From NCBI GenBank assembly GCA_903904735.1, contig CAIVDM010000191.1, positions 110,253-174,252 of the forward strand: a stretch of DNA of 64,000 nt, read 5' to 3'. Within the stretch, counting starts at the first letter, position 1. Every line of letters starts with the position of its first letter. Of this stretch, positions 25,465 to 33,878 are shown in pieces. The notes under the pieces are model-generated. The model made no database searches, was not told the origin of the DNA, and saw only the letters and a list, made by a program, of their open reading frames with translations. The translations under genes and the position numbers were made by a program. The DNA is from an uncultured delta proteobacterium (lineage in GTDB: Bacteria; Bdellovibrionota_C; UBA2361; OMII01).

Positions 25465-28227
25465 CTAGGCGATTCTCGTGACCGCGAACCGCAACTGATC
25501 GATTATAGCCTTCTGCTCAATCGCGTGGTACTTGCCGGAGCCCGTAGCGGTAGCAGCCGCCTCTGATCGCCCGATATAGATCGGCTGGATTCCAGTTGCC
25601 TCAAACAACCGCGGAGACACGAAGCTCCAGGCACCCTGATTATGGGGCTCCTCTTGAACCCAAAATACGCTCTTCGCCTTGGTTTCAGCGACAAGCCGCT
25701 TAACCTCATCGGCAGGAAACGGATACAACTGCTCAACTCGAGCTAAGCGAACTGGCAAACCATCATTCTTCAAAGCGGCGGAGACATCGTGATACACCTT
25801 GCCGGACATCAGCACCAAGTTATCGCAAGAAACAGAGCCCGGCATTTGGTCCGCGAGCACCTCTTGAAAACCAACATTGGTAAAATCGGACATTGAGCTC
25901 ATCGCGGCAGGAAGTCGTAGCAAACTCTTAGGAGTCATCACCACAAGCGGCCGCTTCGTCTCACTCAATCCCTGCCTGCGTAGCATATGAAAGTGTTGAG
26001 CCGCGGTACTAGGATAACATACGGTCATGTTCTCAAGAGCGCAGAGCTGTAAATACCTCTCTAGGCGAGCGCTTGAGTGCTCTGGGCCCTGTCCCTCAAA
26101 TCCGTGAGGCAGAAGAAGGGTAACGCCTGAAAGCTGCCCCCATTTCGCCTCCGAACTGCAGATAAACTGATCTATTAGAACTTGCCCCCCATTCGAGAAG
26201 TCTCCAAATTGAGCCTCCCACATAACCAACGACTTTCTATCACTGGCGGAGAATCCAAACTCAAATCCGATGACCGCAGCTTCAGAGAGCGAGCTGTTAT
26301 GCACCTCAAAGGACGCTCCATTCGAAAGCTCGCTCGCCAACCCCTCAAGCGGGCTCCACGATGTTCCGCGCTCGAAATCATCGAGCACCAAATGACGCTG
26401 GCTAAACGTTCCTCGGCGACAGTCCTGTCCACTCAAACGAACACCGACCCCGTCCTTAAGGAGCGATCCGAACGCGAGAGCCTCAGCCACTCCCCATTCG
26501 ATGCCCTCACCCGCCCTTACCGCCTCGACGCGCTTCTCAAGTATCTTGGCGAGCTTGGGGTGCGGTGAGAAAGAGTTCGGGAACGCGATTAGCTTCTCAG
26601 CTATAGAGACCAACACGTCCCTCTCAACGTGGCTTGGTCGTCGCTCCTCTTCGCTCAAACCGACCCGTGGCGGCGCCTCCTCAGCCTGACGCTGAACGAC
26701 ACGCTCTCCAGCTTCGGCGAAGGCGCGTTTATACTTCGCCTGGGCCTCACTGACGAAGTCTTTCGTAACAATCCCAGCTACCTCGAGCTCGCCACTATAA
26801 CTGCGCCAGATCGGCTCCTTAGCCTTTACCTCCGCGTACGTAAGGGGCTGTGTAAACGTGGGATCATCTCCCTCATTGTGGCCGTGTTTTCGGTGCCCAA
26901 TCAGATCGATGAAAACATCCTTACCGAACGTATTGCGGTACTCAACCGCTAGTCGAGTAGCCCAGCACGCGGCTTCGGGGTCCTCGGCGTTGACATGGAA
27001 AATCGGAATATCGAGTCCCCTAGCGAGATCGGTGCAATAGCGAGTAGAGCGAGACTCATCCGGCGTCGTAGTAAAGCCGATCTGGTTGTTGATAACGATG
27101 TGCAAAGTACCACCAGTTGAGTAGCCATCAAGACGCGAGTAGTTCAGCGTCTCAAACACGATGCCCTGCCCTGCCACCGCCGCGTCTCCATGCATCACTA
27201 TGGGCATCACGGACTGACGGTCGTATCCATACAAACGATCCTGCTTCGCGCGAGCTATTCCTTCCACTACCGGGTTCACGAACTCAAGGTGCGAGGGGTT
27301 CGGGGCGAGGCTCAGCGTAATGACTCGATCGCTTCGATTAAAATCGAGCTCCCATCCTAAGTGGTATTTCACATCCCCCGCGCCAACTACAGACGCCAGC
27401 GTTTTATCCTCAAACTCAGAGAATACGATTTCAAGCGGTTTTTTGAGTGTATTAATGAGCACGTTGAGGCGCCCACGATGCGCCATACCCATGACGACTT
27501 CCCGCACACCACTCTCCGAAGCTGTGATGATTGCCTCACTAAGAACTGGCATGAGGGTATCATTACCCTCGAGAGAGAATCTCTTCGCGCCCACGTATTT
27601 CTTGTGAAGTTCGCTCTCGAGCAGATCGGCGTGAAGTAACTCAGCGAAGATTTCTCGCCGTCGCTCAGCGCTAACGGAATCGCGCCCTGCCTCAATCCGA
27701 GCCCGCAGCCAACGTCGCTCCTCGGAGGAGGCTATGTGCGCGAGCTCAAATCCGACGGAACCACAGTAAACGTGCTCAAGCGCTCTCACCAGTTCTTCAA
27801 GTGAAGTCGGTTGTTGCCCCGCGAACGAAAACCCTGAGAGCTTGACGGCTGCCGGCTCACGCCCTGGCGCGTACGATGCGGGCTCTAGCTCCTCCACCGA
27901 TGCTGGACTCATGCCACCCGCTTTAAGAGGACTTACGCGGGCGCGCAGATGTCCCCATCCAACGAACGCGTCAACAAGTCTGGCTGCGACATCAGAATTT
28001 GATAGACCCACACGCACCCCGTTGTGCGCCAGCTCCTCGACACGCGATGAGTAGTCACTATGCGCGCCGTTTCCATTGGTCTTCGTGTGGCTGCGACCGA
28101 AGCCGGTCTCCTCAAAGAATTTGGCCCAGGCCGGATCTACCAGTGAGGCGTCGAGCTGGTAGAGCTGATAGAGCTCCGCGAGGTATTCAGCGTTGGATCC
28201 GAAGACAGACATTGAATCGTTAGACAT
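25465..28227 (-). CDS. sucA: 2-oxoglutarate dehydrogenase E1 component
   Basis: This about 920-residue thiamine-diphosphate-dependent E1 enzyme decarboxylates 2-oxoglutarate and passes succinyl to the E2 lipoyl domain. Seen are the N-terminal E1 segment SNAEYLAELYQLYQLD, MAHRGRLNVL, HGDAAVAGQGIVFETLNYS, the ThDP region GGTLHIVINNQIGFTT with GHRKHGHNEGDDP, and the C-terminal LLPHGFEGQGPEHSSARLER. I choose ATG 28227 (SNDSMSVFG...), but ATG 28239 and TTG 28245 are in frame and none has a clear ribosome site. No sucB or lpd follows; a terminator closes the gene, so E2 and E3 must be encoded elsewhere. Confidence 0.95.
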   Translation of the reverse strand: MSNDSMSVFGSNAEYLAELYQLYQLDASLVDPAWAKFFEETGFGRSHTKTNGNGAHSDYSSRVEELAHNGVRVGLSNSDVAARLVDAFVGWGHLRARVSPLKAGGMSPASVEELEPASYAPGREPAAVKLSGFSFAGQQPTSLEELVRALEHVYCGSVGFELAHIASSEERRWLRARIEAGRDSVSAERRREIFAELLHADLLESELHKKYVGAKRFSLEGNDTLMPVLSEAIITASESGVREVVMGMAHRGRLNVLINTLKKPLEIVFSEFEDKTLASVVGAGDVKYHLGWELDFNRSDRVITLSLAPNPSHLEFVNPVVEGIARAKQDRLYGYDRQSVMPIVMHGDAAVAGQGIVFETLNYSRLDGYSTGGTLHIVINNQIGFTTTPDESRSTRYCTDLARGLDIPIFHVNAEDPEAACWATRLAVEYRNTFGKDVFIDLIGHRKHGHNEGDDPTFTQPLTYAEVKAKEPIWRSYSGELEVAGIVTKDFVSEAQAKYKRAFAEAGERVVQRQAEEAPPRVGLSEEERRPSHVERDVLVSIAEKLIAFPNSFSPHPKLAKILEKRVEAVRAGEGIEWGVAEALAFGSLLKDGVGVRLSGQDCRRGTFSQRHLVLDDFERGTSWSPLEGLASELSNGASFEVHNSSLSEAAVIGFEFGFSASDRKSLVMWEAQFGDFSNGGQVLIDQFICSSEAKWGQLSGVTLLLPHGFEGQGPEHSSARLERYLQLCALENMTVCYPSTAAQHFHMLRRQGLSETKRPLVVMTPKSLLRLPAAMSSMSDFTNVGFQEVLADQMPGSVSCDNLVLMSGKVYHDVSAALKNDGLPVRLARVEQLYPFPADEVKRLVAETKAKSVFWVQEEPHNQGAWSFVSPRLFEATGIQPIYIGRSEAAATATGSGKYHAIEQKAIIDQLRFAVTRIA

Positions 28228-28502
28228 AACTAGCAACATTGACAAAAAACTGTTTAACAGCAGGAGCTTAGCACGTCGAGGAGAGACCCTAAAGGCTCTT
28301 GTTGTAGTTCGTCCAGTTTAGGCTCACTCTTAACATCGATTGGCATGACCAACACTTGCCGAGCCAGCGTTGGCAACCGGCGTCACAAGGCGACTCAGCG
28401 TCAAGGGTAACCTACTGATATTCAAGCCTTGCACGATTTGTATCTGAAGCGACGGCGGAGTTGTTGGCGACTTGCCATCCCTAGCGTTGGCTATGACTCG
28501 AG
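28228..28502. other. Intergenic region with two near-identical direct repeats
   Basis: This 275-bp gap precedes sucA. It contains ACTTGCC-N5-AGCGTTGGC at 28354-28374 and ACTTGCC-N6-AGCGTTGGC at 28470-28491, with centres 117 bp apart. Each unit could be a protein-binding site. I see no open reading frame of note. Confidence 0.45.
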
Positions 28503-29408
28503 TTACTTCTCATTTTCACTCAGCGCCGCCAGACCGGCAACCATCACTGACTCAAGATTATACGCCTGACCAAGCGCTGACCCGGAGCTTGATCTTATCT
28601 TGCCACGCACCACTTCAGCAACAGCTTCAGCGGATTCATTACCTTGCAGGTCATTGGAAGCTTCCAGAAAGGCGAGCCCCGCCACCCGCACAACGGCCAT
28701 ATTGTCTTTAACGAAGTCGATTGTGGCTTTGATTGATTTGATATTCGTCTCAAGTTTGAGCTGCACGTCCCGTAATTTTGTCTTTACCTTCGTGAAGAAT
28801 CCGGACTTGTCGTCACTGGGATCGTCTTCATCCAATACTGCGGCGCGGAGCTGCCTTTGAATGTCGTCGAGAGGTATCGGGTTTCCATCCGAGCTGACGG
28901 TTCCATCTGACGAAATCGAACTCTCTGTGGGAGAGGCGATCTTCTTTAGCAGGCTCGCCAGATCGGAAATCTTTTCTGTATCGAGACCAGCTTTGACGAG
29001 AGTATCCTCCATGGACTGCGTATTGAGTGGGTCCAACTTCTCCTCGCGAGCGGCGTTCACGATTTCATCAAAATCTCCGGCCAGCTCATCAATCTTCAAT
29101 CGGTCTTGTCGGGCGGTCGACGCCGAGAGGTTCCCTCGATTGGCCTTATCGACCATCTCCTGAATCGACTGCACGACCCCTAGCAATCGCTCGGTGGTAT
29201 CGAGCGACACATTCAGAAATGACGCCCCTTGATTCAGTAGTTGGTACCCCGCGGCGAAGTTTCTAGCACCCACTCGCAACGAGGTGTACAGAGCCTGACC
29301 TTTGAGCTCGCCCTTGCTTGCACTACCCTTCGACGCGCTGCCTGAGGCGCGGTATAGCTTCGTCAAAAACGTGGTATCAATAATTTTTTCTAAGCTACGG
29401 ACGGTCAT
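28503..29408 (-). CDS. Divergent flagellin-like helical protein
   Basis: This is a 301-residue protein without a signal peptide or TM segment. Residues about 45-120 (YTSLRVGARNFAAGYQLLNQGASFLNVSLDTTERLLGVVQSI in part) have the heptad layout of the flagellin D0/D1 N-terminal helix, where 'lRxgxRNfaxGxxllnxgxsxlxvxxxTxxrLxxvxxxiqem' is typical. The C-terminal 60 residues (LAFLEASNDLQ ... SALGQAYNLESVMVAGL) resemble the matching C-terminal helix. The middle is acidic and low-complexity. Flagellin-like assembly is an inference from pattern. No flagellar gene is nearby. The ATG at 29408 is used; TTG at 29417 is possible. Confidence 0.55.
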   Translation of the reverse strand: MTVRSLEKIIDTTFLTKLYRASGSASKGSASKGELKGQALYTSLRVGARNFAAGYQLLNQGASFLNVSLDTTERLLGVVQSIQEMVDKANRGNLSASTARQDRLKIDELAGDFDEIVNAAREEKLDPLNTQSMEDTLVKAGLDTEKISDLASLLKKIASPTESSISSDGTVSSDGNPIPLDDIQRQLRAAVLDEDDPSDDKSGFFTKVKTKLRDVQLKLETNIKSIKATIDFVKDNMAVVRVAGLAFLEASNDLQGNESAEAVAEVVRGKIRSSSGSALGQAYNLESVMVAGLAALSENEK

Positions 29409-29533
29409 AACGCTCAAGGCTCAAAGGGATACACGCCCCCTCGTTAAGATGAACAAGTAACGGACAAGGTTCCCTCTACAACGACACACCGTAACTACCT
29501 GAAAGGTTTCAGCAGAACAGCCTCTTCAGTCAG

Positions 29534-30181
29534 CTACGACAGAGCACTTAGCCAGTTTCCGAGGGCTCGGGTCCCCTGAATACCAACTTTATGCTTTACC
29601 GGCTCCTCCACGTATTCAACGTCAATACTGAGTCCCCTAAGCGCTTCAACACTACTCCGAGCGCGCTCCACAGGAATAACGTCATCCTCTGAACCATGGG
29701 CGATGAACACCTTGACCTTACGGTTCGCATCCTTAGTCTCAAGCGGGAGCACTACAAATCCAGCTAGCGCTGCAATCGCGTCGAACTCCAGAATCCCCTC
29801 GAAAGTTCCAGCGGAGAGGAGCACCGCGCCCTGAGAGAACCCAATTCCAATACGCCTCGACGGGGATATCTTTCGCGCCTCACAGAATGAACGTATCGCC
29901 TGGGCGAGCCGTCGAGCGGCCTGATGGATTACGGGTCGGCGACCACCATTCTCGCTCATCTGCCACCAACTCCATCCTCCGATTGGATCGGGCTCAAAAG
30001 CCTGAAACGAGACAATATGCCAGACTGGCGGCACGACTCGCTCAAAAGTCCACATGACGTGCCGGTCTCCAGCTCGTCCATGCACCATCACCAGCAAGGG
30101 AGCCTCGGCACTGCTACCAGCTCGGTGAACAAACTTTAAGCCGACTTGAACTTCTTCATCGAGGGTGGATTCGTGGCGCAT
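29534..30181 (-). CDS. Alpha/beta hydrolase, carboxylesterase/phospholipase type
   Basis: This 215-residue cytosolic hydrolase has MVHGRAG (oxyanion region), the nucleophile elbow GIGFSQGAVL, IAHGSEDDVIPVERA (catalytic Asp) and a histidine in VKHKVG near the C-terminus. The layout matches the Abhydrolase_2 (YpfH, carboxylesterase) group that cleaves short esters or thioesters. No signal peptide is visible. It is on the minus strand downstream of a 127-residue orphan with a 56-nt gap. The substrate is unknown. Confidence 0.75.
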   Translation of the reverse strand: MRHESTLDEEVQVGLKFVHRAGSSAEAPLLVMVHGRAGDRHVMWTFERVVPPVWHIVSFQAFEPDPIGGWSWWQMSENGGRRPVIHQAARRLAQAIRSFCEARKISPSRRIGIGFSQGAVLLSAGTFEGILEFDAIAALAGFVVLPLETKDANRKVKVFIAHGSEDDVIPVERARSSVEALRGLSIDVEYVEEPVKHKVGIQGTRALGNWLSALS

Positions 30182-30237
30182 ACGGTATCAGCATATACCG
30201 CCGACATCAGGCCTGTACACAGACGTCATAGAGGATG

Positions 30238-30621
30238 CTACTGGACAGTTCGATCATCGTCGAGCGCGTCGATCGTTTCCGGTGAGCTCGCGACTTCCCC
30301 TTGCTTCTGTGGCGCGGTTTCAGTCGATGGAGTCGTATTCGAGTTGGCGTACTTGCCCTCCGCCAAACCGACGAGGACGAGGATGTGACGCGGATTAATC
30401 TGAAGGTAAGAACAGACGGCTTGGAACGAAAAAATGTAATCGTCCTCCTTGCTCAGGAAGTACTCACGAGCCTTCCGAGAGGTTTCGTCGTGCCTGTTTA
30501 TATCCGCGATCGCGTTTAACAGAATCGCCCGAAGCAAGCTCTTCTCCGGTATCGGAAGATTGTTTGCCTCATGGTCATCAAATGCCGTGTATATTGCGGT
30601 ATTTCGTTTCTCTCTTGCCAT
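30238..30621 (-). CDS. Hypothetical helical protein, 127 residues
   Basis: This small soluble protein has an N-terminal half rich in helices (IPEKSLLRAILLNAIADINRH, then SRKAREYFLSKEDDYIFSF) and a segment QAVCSYLQINPRHILVLVGL that could be a helix-turn-helix-like unit. The last 40 residues are Thr/Ser/Glu-rich and probably disordered. The ATG is at 30621. It shares a 371-bp hairpin-rich region with the divergent small gene at 30993. I do not recognise a family. DNA or protein binding would be speculation. Confidence 0.6.
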   Translation of the reverse strand: MAREKRNTAIYTAFDDHEANNLPIPEKSLLRAILLNAIADINRHDETSRKAREYFLSKEDDYIFSFQAVCSYLQINPRHILVLVGLAEGKYANSNTTPSTETAPQKQGEVASSPETIDALDDDRTVQ

Positions 30622-30992
30622 AGCTGAAAAGTAAGATGCCTCACACGCTCTGAGGCTTCAGGTTTCACGACGCCTGTCGTCAGACCTACCGCCCCTCTAG
30701 GGGGTAGCTACGGCGTGAGCGGCGCTTTCCTTAAGACTTCTCATCGGTTTGGCACTGAATCACGGCGGCTTAATGCGGGCTTACATGGCGAATCAGGTAG
30801 TTACCCATCCAGTCAGCCTGGGGACGCCGACCAACGTAGGTCACATAGACACCGCTACGGTTCTCCGATTTTCCTCAAAACATCGCTGCTGCCACTAAAG
30901 CTATATTCACGCGCAACCGACCTGATAAGTGTGAGGGGAGAGTTTGTAACCTCCCTGAGTGGTCAGACCACACACATGCCATGGAGGGCACA
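30622..30992. promoter_or_regulatory. Hairpin-rich divergent intergenic region (candidate structured RNA or leader)
   Basis: Three hairpins follow one another at 30638-30707: GCCTCA/TGAGGC (6 bp), an 11-position stem GGTTTCACGAC/GTCGTCAGACC with one mismatch and one G-T pair, and CTACC...GGTAG with an inner CCC/GGG. Two more lie just before the small gene: GGGAG/CTCCC (30936-30955) and GTGGT-CAG-ACCAC (30959-30971). No open reading frame is convincing here. The strand of any RNA is undetermined. Confidence 0.45.
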
Positions 30993-31238
30993 ATGAAAGT
31001 TGAGCAATCGAACCTATTAGCTGTGACGTCCATTCTCGATCGAAGTGGGCGCCGCGTTGGAAACTATATCGTCGATAAGTCCAAGGACTCGTTAGAGCGT
31101 GAACGAAAACGCGAGTCAGAACGGTCCGAGGAAGCCGTCGTTATGAACCGAACGGACTCCGCCGAGTCCACCGAGAAGGCGCTGACAGAGCCTGAGCGTA
31201 AAGCCGCCCCGGCGGCCTTGTTAAACATCACCGCCTGA
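30993..31238 (+). CDS. Small hydrophilic orphan protein (81 residues)
   Basis: The ATG at 30993 is preceded by GGAGG with ideal 5-nt spacing; the ATG four codons earlier contains that ribosome site and is not the start. The first 35 residues (EQSNLLAVTSILDRSGRRVGNYIVD) are mixed; the middle is highly charged (KDSLERERKRESERSEE) and probably helical; the tail is Ala/Pro-rich. It has no signal, TM or known domain. A 13-position hairpin follows 12 nt after the stop. It looks like a genuine expressed gene of unknown function. Confidence 0.55.
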   Translation: MKVEQSNLLAVTSILDRSGRRVGNYIVDKSKDSLERERKRESERSEEAVVMNRTDSAESTEKALTEPERKAAPAALLNITA

Positions 31239-31249
31239 CCTTATTCAGC

Positions 31250-31286
31250 GAAGTGGGAGCGCCCGTGACAATAGCGCTTCCGCTTC
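31250..31286 (+). terminator. Terminator-like hairpin after the 81-residue gene
   Basis: GAAGTGGGAGCGC (31250-31262) faces GCGCTTCCGCTTC (31274-31286) across 11 nt, pairing at all 13 positions if G-T pairs are allowed. The downstream tract is pyrimidine-rich (GCCTTCTTCTC), not a clean T run. The rest of the gap to 31503 shows nothing I recognise. Confidence 0.45.
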
Positions 31287-31503
31287 GCCTTCTTCTCGGC
31301 ATCCCTGCGTAACCCTTCCCCCGCGCGACAACAGCCTCCACGGATTATCGCTGACACTCTCCCTGTTACCTCTATCAGAGCCCAGCGCGAAACATCACCG
31401 TACCGTCATGCGCCGTCGACATTTAGATATCCGCTACTGGTTTGAGAAAGGATGTCGGGCGCAAGAAACGCCAGGCGACACAAAAGATACTCCGCAAACG
31501 TGA

Positions 31504-33453
31504 CTATCGTATCTCTCGCTCAGCTGCTCTCTCTAAGCGAGCATAAAAGTTTAGCCTCTTACCCACATAAGCGCTGCCTTCCCGCGACAAATGACCCTTA
31601 TCACGATACACAAGAACACCCTCCATAGCTGCCTGACAAACATACGAGGAACATAAGCCTTCGGCTAGCCACACCACTGGAGCCACGGACTCAATCTCTC
31701 TCAGCGCATCCCATACCTCCACTTGGCGGGTCTGAGACGCGGATACCTTCACGTCACACAACGCGCTATCGGAAGCGAAGAAAATCGATTTCATTAGACA
31801 CCTTCCAATATTATCACCGTCCTGGGGCGTCGGAGAAAACACCACGGGGACCTTCCCAAGTTCCTTAACACGCTTTATCGTTGATACTATCGCCTCTAAA
31901 GAAGCTTTTTGCCCCGAAACCATCTCTCCGCCTCTCGTTAAGACAGTGGCGTCTCTTCCGACAAACTGCGAGAAGAGTGAACTCATTACTACGTATTTAA
32001 TGCTCGGTTTATTCTTAAGATACGCGAATACCTGATCGTTTATACGAATACACTTCTCAGCCCACGAGCGCCCGTATTTCGCGTTCATTGGCGCTACGTC
32101 CAGGACTGGCCCACAAAAAGAAACGGTCTTTTGCACAAGCTTGATGTTTGGATTCGAGGCGACTAGTCCTTGCACTAAATGCATGGCATACGAATCGCCC
32201 CAGACCAAAACTTCGGGCATCTTGTCGGTCGCGCAACTGGGTGATTCGCTGTAAGTCCGCTCACAATCCGAACTAAGCCCGTGATTGACAGCCATACGCT
32301 CCCCCACTCGCGCGATATTAGGAATATTCGCTCGCTCCCCATAAGTGCCATCGACAAACCACCCAATCGAGCCCACTCCGACAAAGAAACCCGCGGTAAT
32401 CGATCCATAAAGAAGAGCCTTTGATTGAATATTCCACCTCTTTCGTAATGGAGCCTCTACGTAACGCCAGCTGAAATAAGCGAGCCCGAAACTCGCGGCA
32501 GAGAGCAGAGCGAACACGAGAGGATCTGGCTCTCGTAAGCTTCGCTGCCTCGCAAAGGCGAAAAGCGGGTGATGCCACAGATACGCGCTGTAACTTATCA
32601 AGCCAACGCCAACGAACGCTCTGTTAGCGACGAGCCTGCCCACCGTTGTCGCTTGCGTGGCGAACACGATAAAAAGCAGCGCTCCAACGGTGGGAATCAG
32701 CGCATACACCCCAGGGAATGGTGTCGCCTTGCTGAAAGTGAAAACCGAGTACAGTATCAACGCGACGCCGAAGAAGCCGATTGCCTCACTCCATCCTCTC
32801 CTAAACCTCGCGCGATCGGGTTGCCGCAAGTAAAAACCCGAGAAGACGCCAAGTAGCAATTCCCACCCACGTGTTGGAAGAAGAAAGAACGCCGCGAATG
32901 GCTTGGCGTAAGCTCCCCACTGCGCGAGGGCTAAACTAGCGAAAAACAAAGTCGCCAATACAAGCAACATCCAACGCTTACCGAATCGTCCAAACATCCT
33001 AAAAAAAATCGGGAAGGCTACATAAAACTGTCCCTCTACTGCCAAGCTCCACGTATGAAGAAGCGGCTTAAGCTCGGCGTCCGCGCCAAAGTACCCATCC
33101 TCAAGCCAAAACAAAACATTGGACGCGCACATCGAGACAGCGACAAGACTCTGAGAAAAGTCTTTCAAATCGTCTGGCAACAACCATAACCAAGCGAAGG
33201 GAATACAAACAAGCATGACGAAGAACAGAGCCGGTAGAATCCGCTTGGCGCGTCGCTCGTAGAACTTGAGGATTGAAAACGTCCCGTCCTCTATATCAGC
33301 GAGAAGGATCGTCGTAATCAAATAACCGCTGATCACAAAGAACACATCAACGCCGACAAAGCCGCCGCTGAACGTCTCAAAGCCAGCGTGAAAGAGAATG
33401 ACGGGCAGCACGGCCAGCGCCCTAAGTCCGTCTATCTCTCGCCTGTACTCCAT
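31504..33453 (-). CDS. OafA-like O-acyltransferase with C-terminal SGNH domain
   Basis: This 649-residue protein couples an acyltransferase-3 membrane domain to a periplasmic SGNH domain, as in OafA/OatA. The N-terminus has REIDGLRALAVLPVILFHAG (conserved R and H) and FFVISGYLIT, followed by RRAKRILPALF and about ten TM helices to residue 380. The C-terminal domain has VWGDSYAMH (catalytic Ser) and DKGHLSREG (catalytic Asp/His). It would O-acetylate a surface polysaccharide, LPS or peptidoglycan. It is a single gene without a glycosyltransferase neighbour, but the window holds several polysaccharide genes it could serve. Confidence 0.92.
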   Translation of the reverse strand: MEYRREIDGLRALAVLPVILFHAGFETFSGGFVGVDVFFVISGYLITTILLADIEDGTFSILKFYERRAKRILPALFFVMLVCIPFAWLWLLPDDLKDFSQSLVAVSMCASNVLFWLEDGYFGADAELKPLLHTWSLAVEGQFYVAFPIFFRMFGRFGKRWMLLVLATLFFASLALAQWGAYAKPFAAFFLLPTRGWELLLGVFSGFYLRQPDRARFRRGWSEAIGFFGVALILYSVFTFSKATPFPGVYALIPTVGALLFIVFATQATTVGRLVANRAFVGVGLISYSAYLWHHPLFAFARQRSLREPDPLVFALLSAASFGLAYFSWRYVEAPLRKRWNIQSKALLYGSITAGFFVGVGSIGWFVDGTYGERANIPNIARVGERMAVNHGLSSDCERTYSESPSCATDKMPEVLVWGDSYAMHLVQGLVASNPNIKLVQKTVSFCGPVLDVAPMNAKYGRSWAEKCIRINDQVFAYLKNKPSIKYVVMSSLFSQFVGRDATVLTRGGEMVSGQKASLEAIVSTIKRVKELGKVPVVFSPTPQDGDNIGRCLMKSIFFASDSALCDVKVSASQTRQVEVWDALREIESVAPVVWLAEGLCSSYVCQAAMEGVLVYRDKGHLSREGSAYVGKRLNFYARLERAAEREIR

Positions 33454-33870
33454 AGTCCGTATGCCTGCCTAGCGATCCGCTCGCCCTCCAACACTCGCCT
33501 AGCCGTCGCTATCTCTACGCTGATACGACAACGCAGGGCGCCACGTCGCTGAGACTATATCTGTAGTTGATCACCACCAGCAACGGACCTAGCACTACGA
33601 CGAGGCGTACTGAAAAAAATCATAACGGGACGAAAACACTCGCCAAGGACCGCGCTCGCTGAGCGACAGGAGGCGCGGTCCTCCTGCGGGAGATACCGAA
33701 TAGGTCGACACCGCTCATCCATGGGAGCGCTACCCCCAAAACGCGATTGTCAGGCCTCTTAGGGCACTCCTTTCGGTAAACAGCTCTCGAACGAGAGCAA
33801 CGGACCGATACCATCGTTCCACCGTCAGTCTCACCCTTACGTCATGCGTAAAAAAGGGGTGACAGATCTA
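33454..33870. other. Intergenic region between guaA and the acyltransferase gene
   Basis: This is a 417-bp non-coding stretch. On the minus strand TTGCTG and TATAGT, 18 nt apart (33554-33583), are a possible promoter for the acyltransferase gene. A perfect 9-bp inverted repeat AGGACCGCG/CGCGGTCCT (33645-33681) encloses a 19-nt loop, without a T tract. The guaA terminator lies at the right edge. Short frames here look non-coding. Confidence 0.45.
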
Positions 33871-33878
33871 TCACTCCC
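33850..33878 (-). terminator. Terminator of guaA, including its stop codon
   Basis: On the minus strand GGGAGTGA, whose last three bases are the guaA TGA stop, pairs with TCACCCC across the loop, followed by TTTTTT (33850-33855). One A is bulged. Confidence 0.65.

Noticed and set aside
33620..33814. 64-codon minus-strand frame between guaA and the acyltransferase
   Set aside because: Arg/Ser-rich, no ribosome site, overlaps the inverted repeat.
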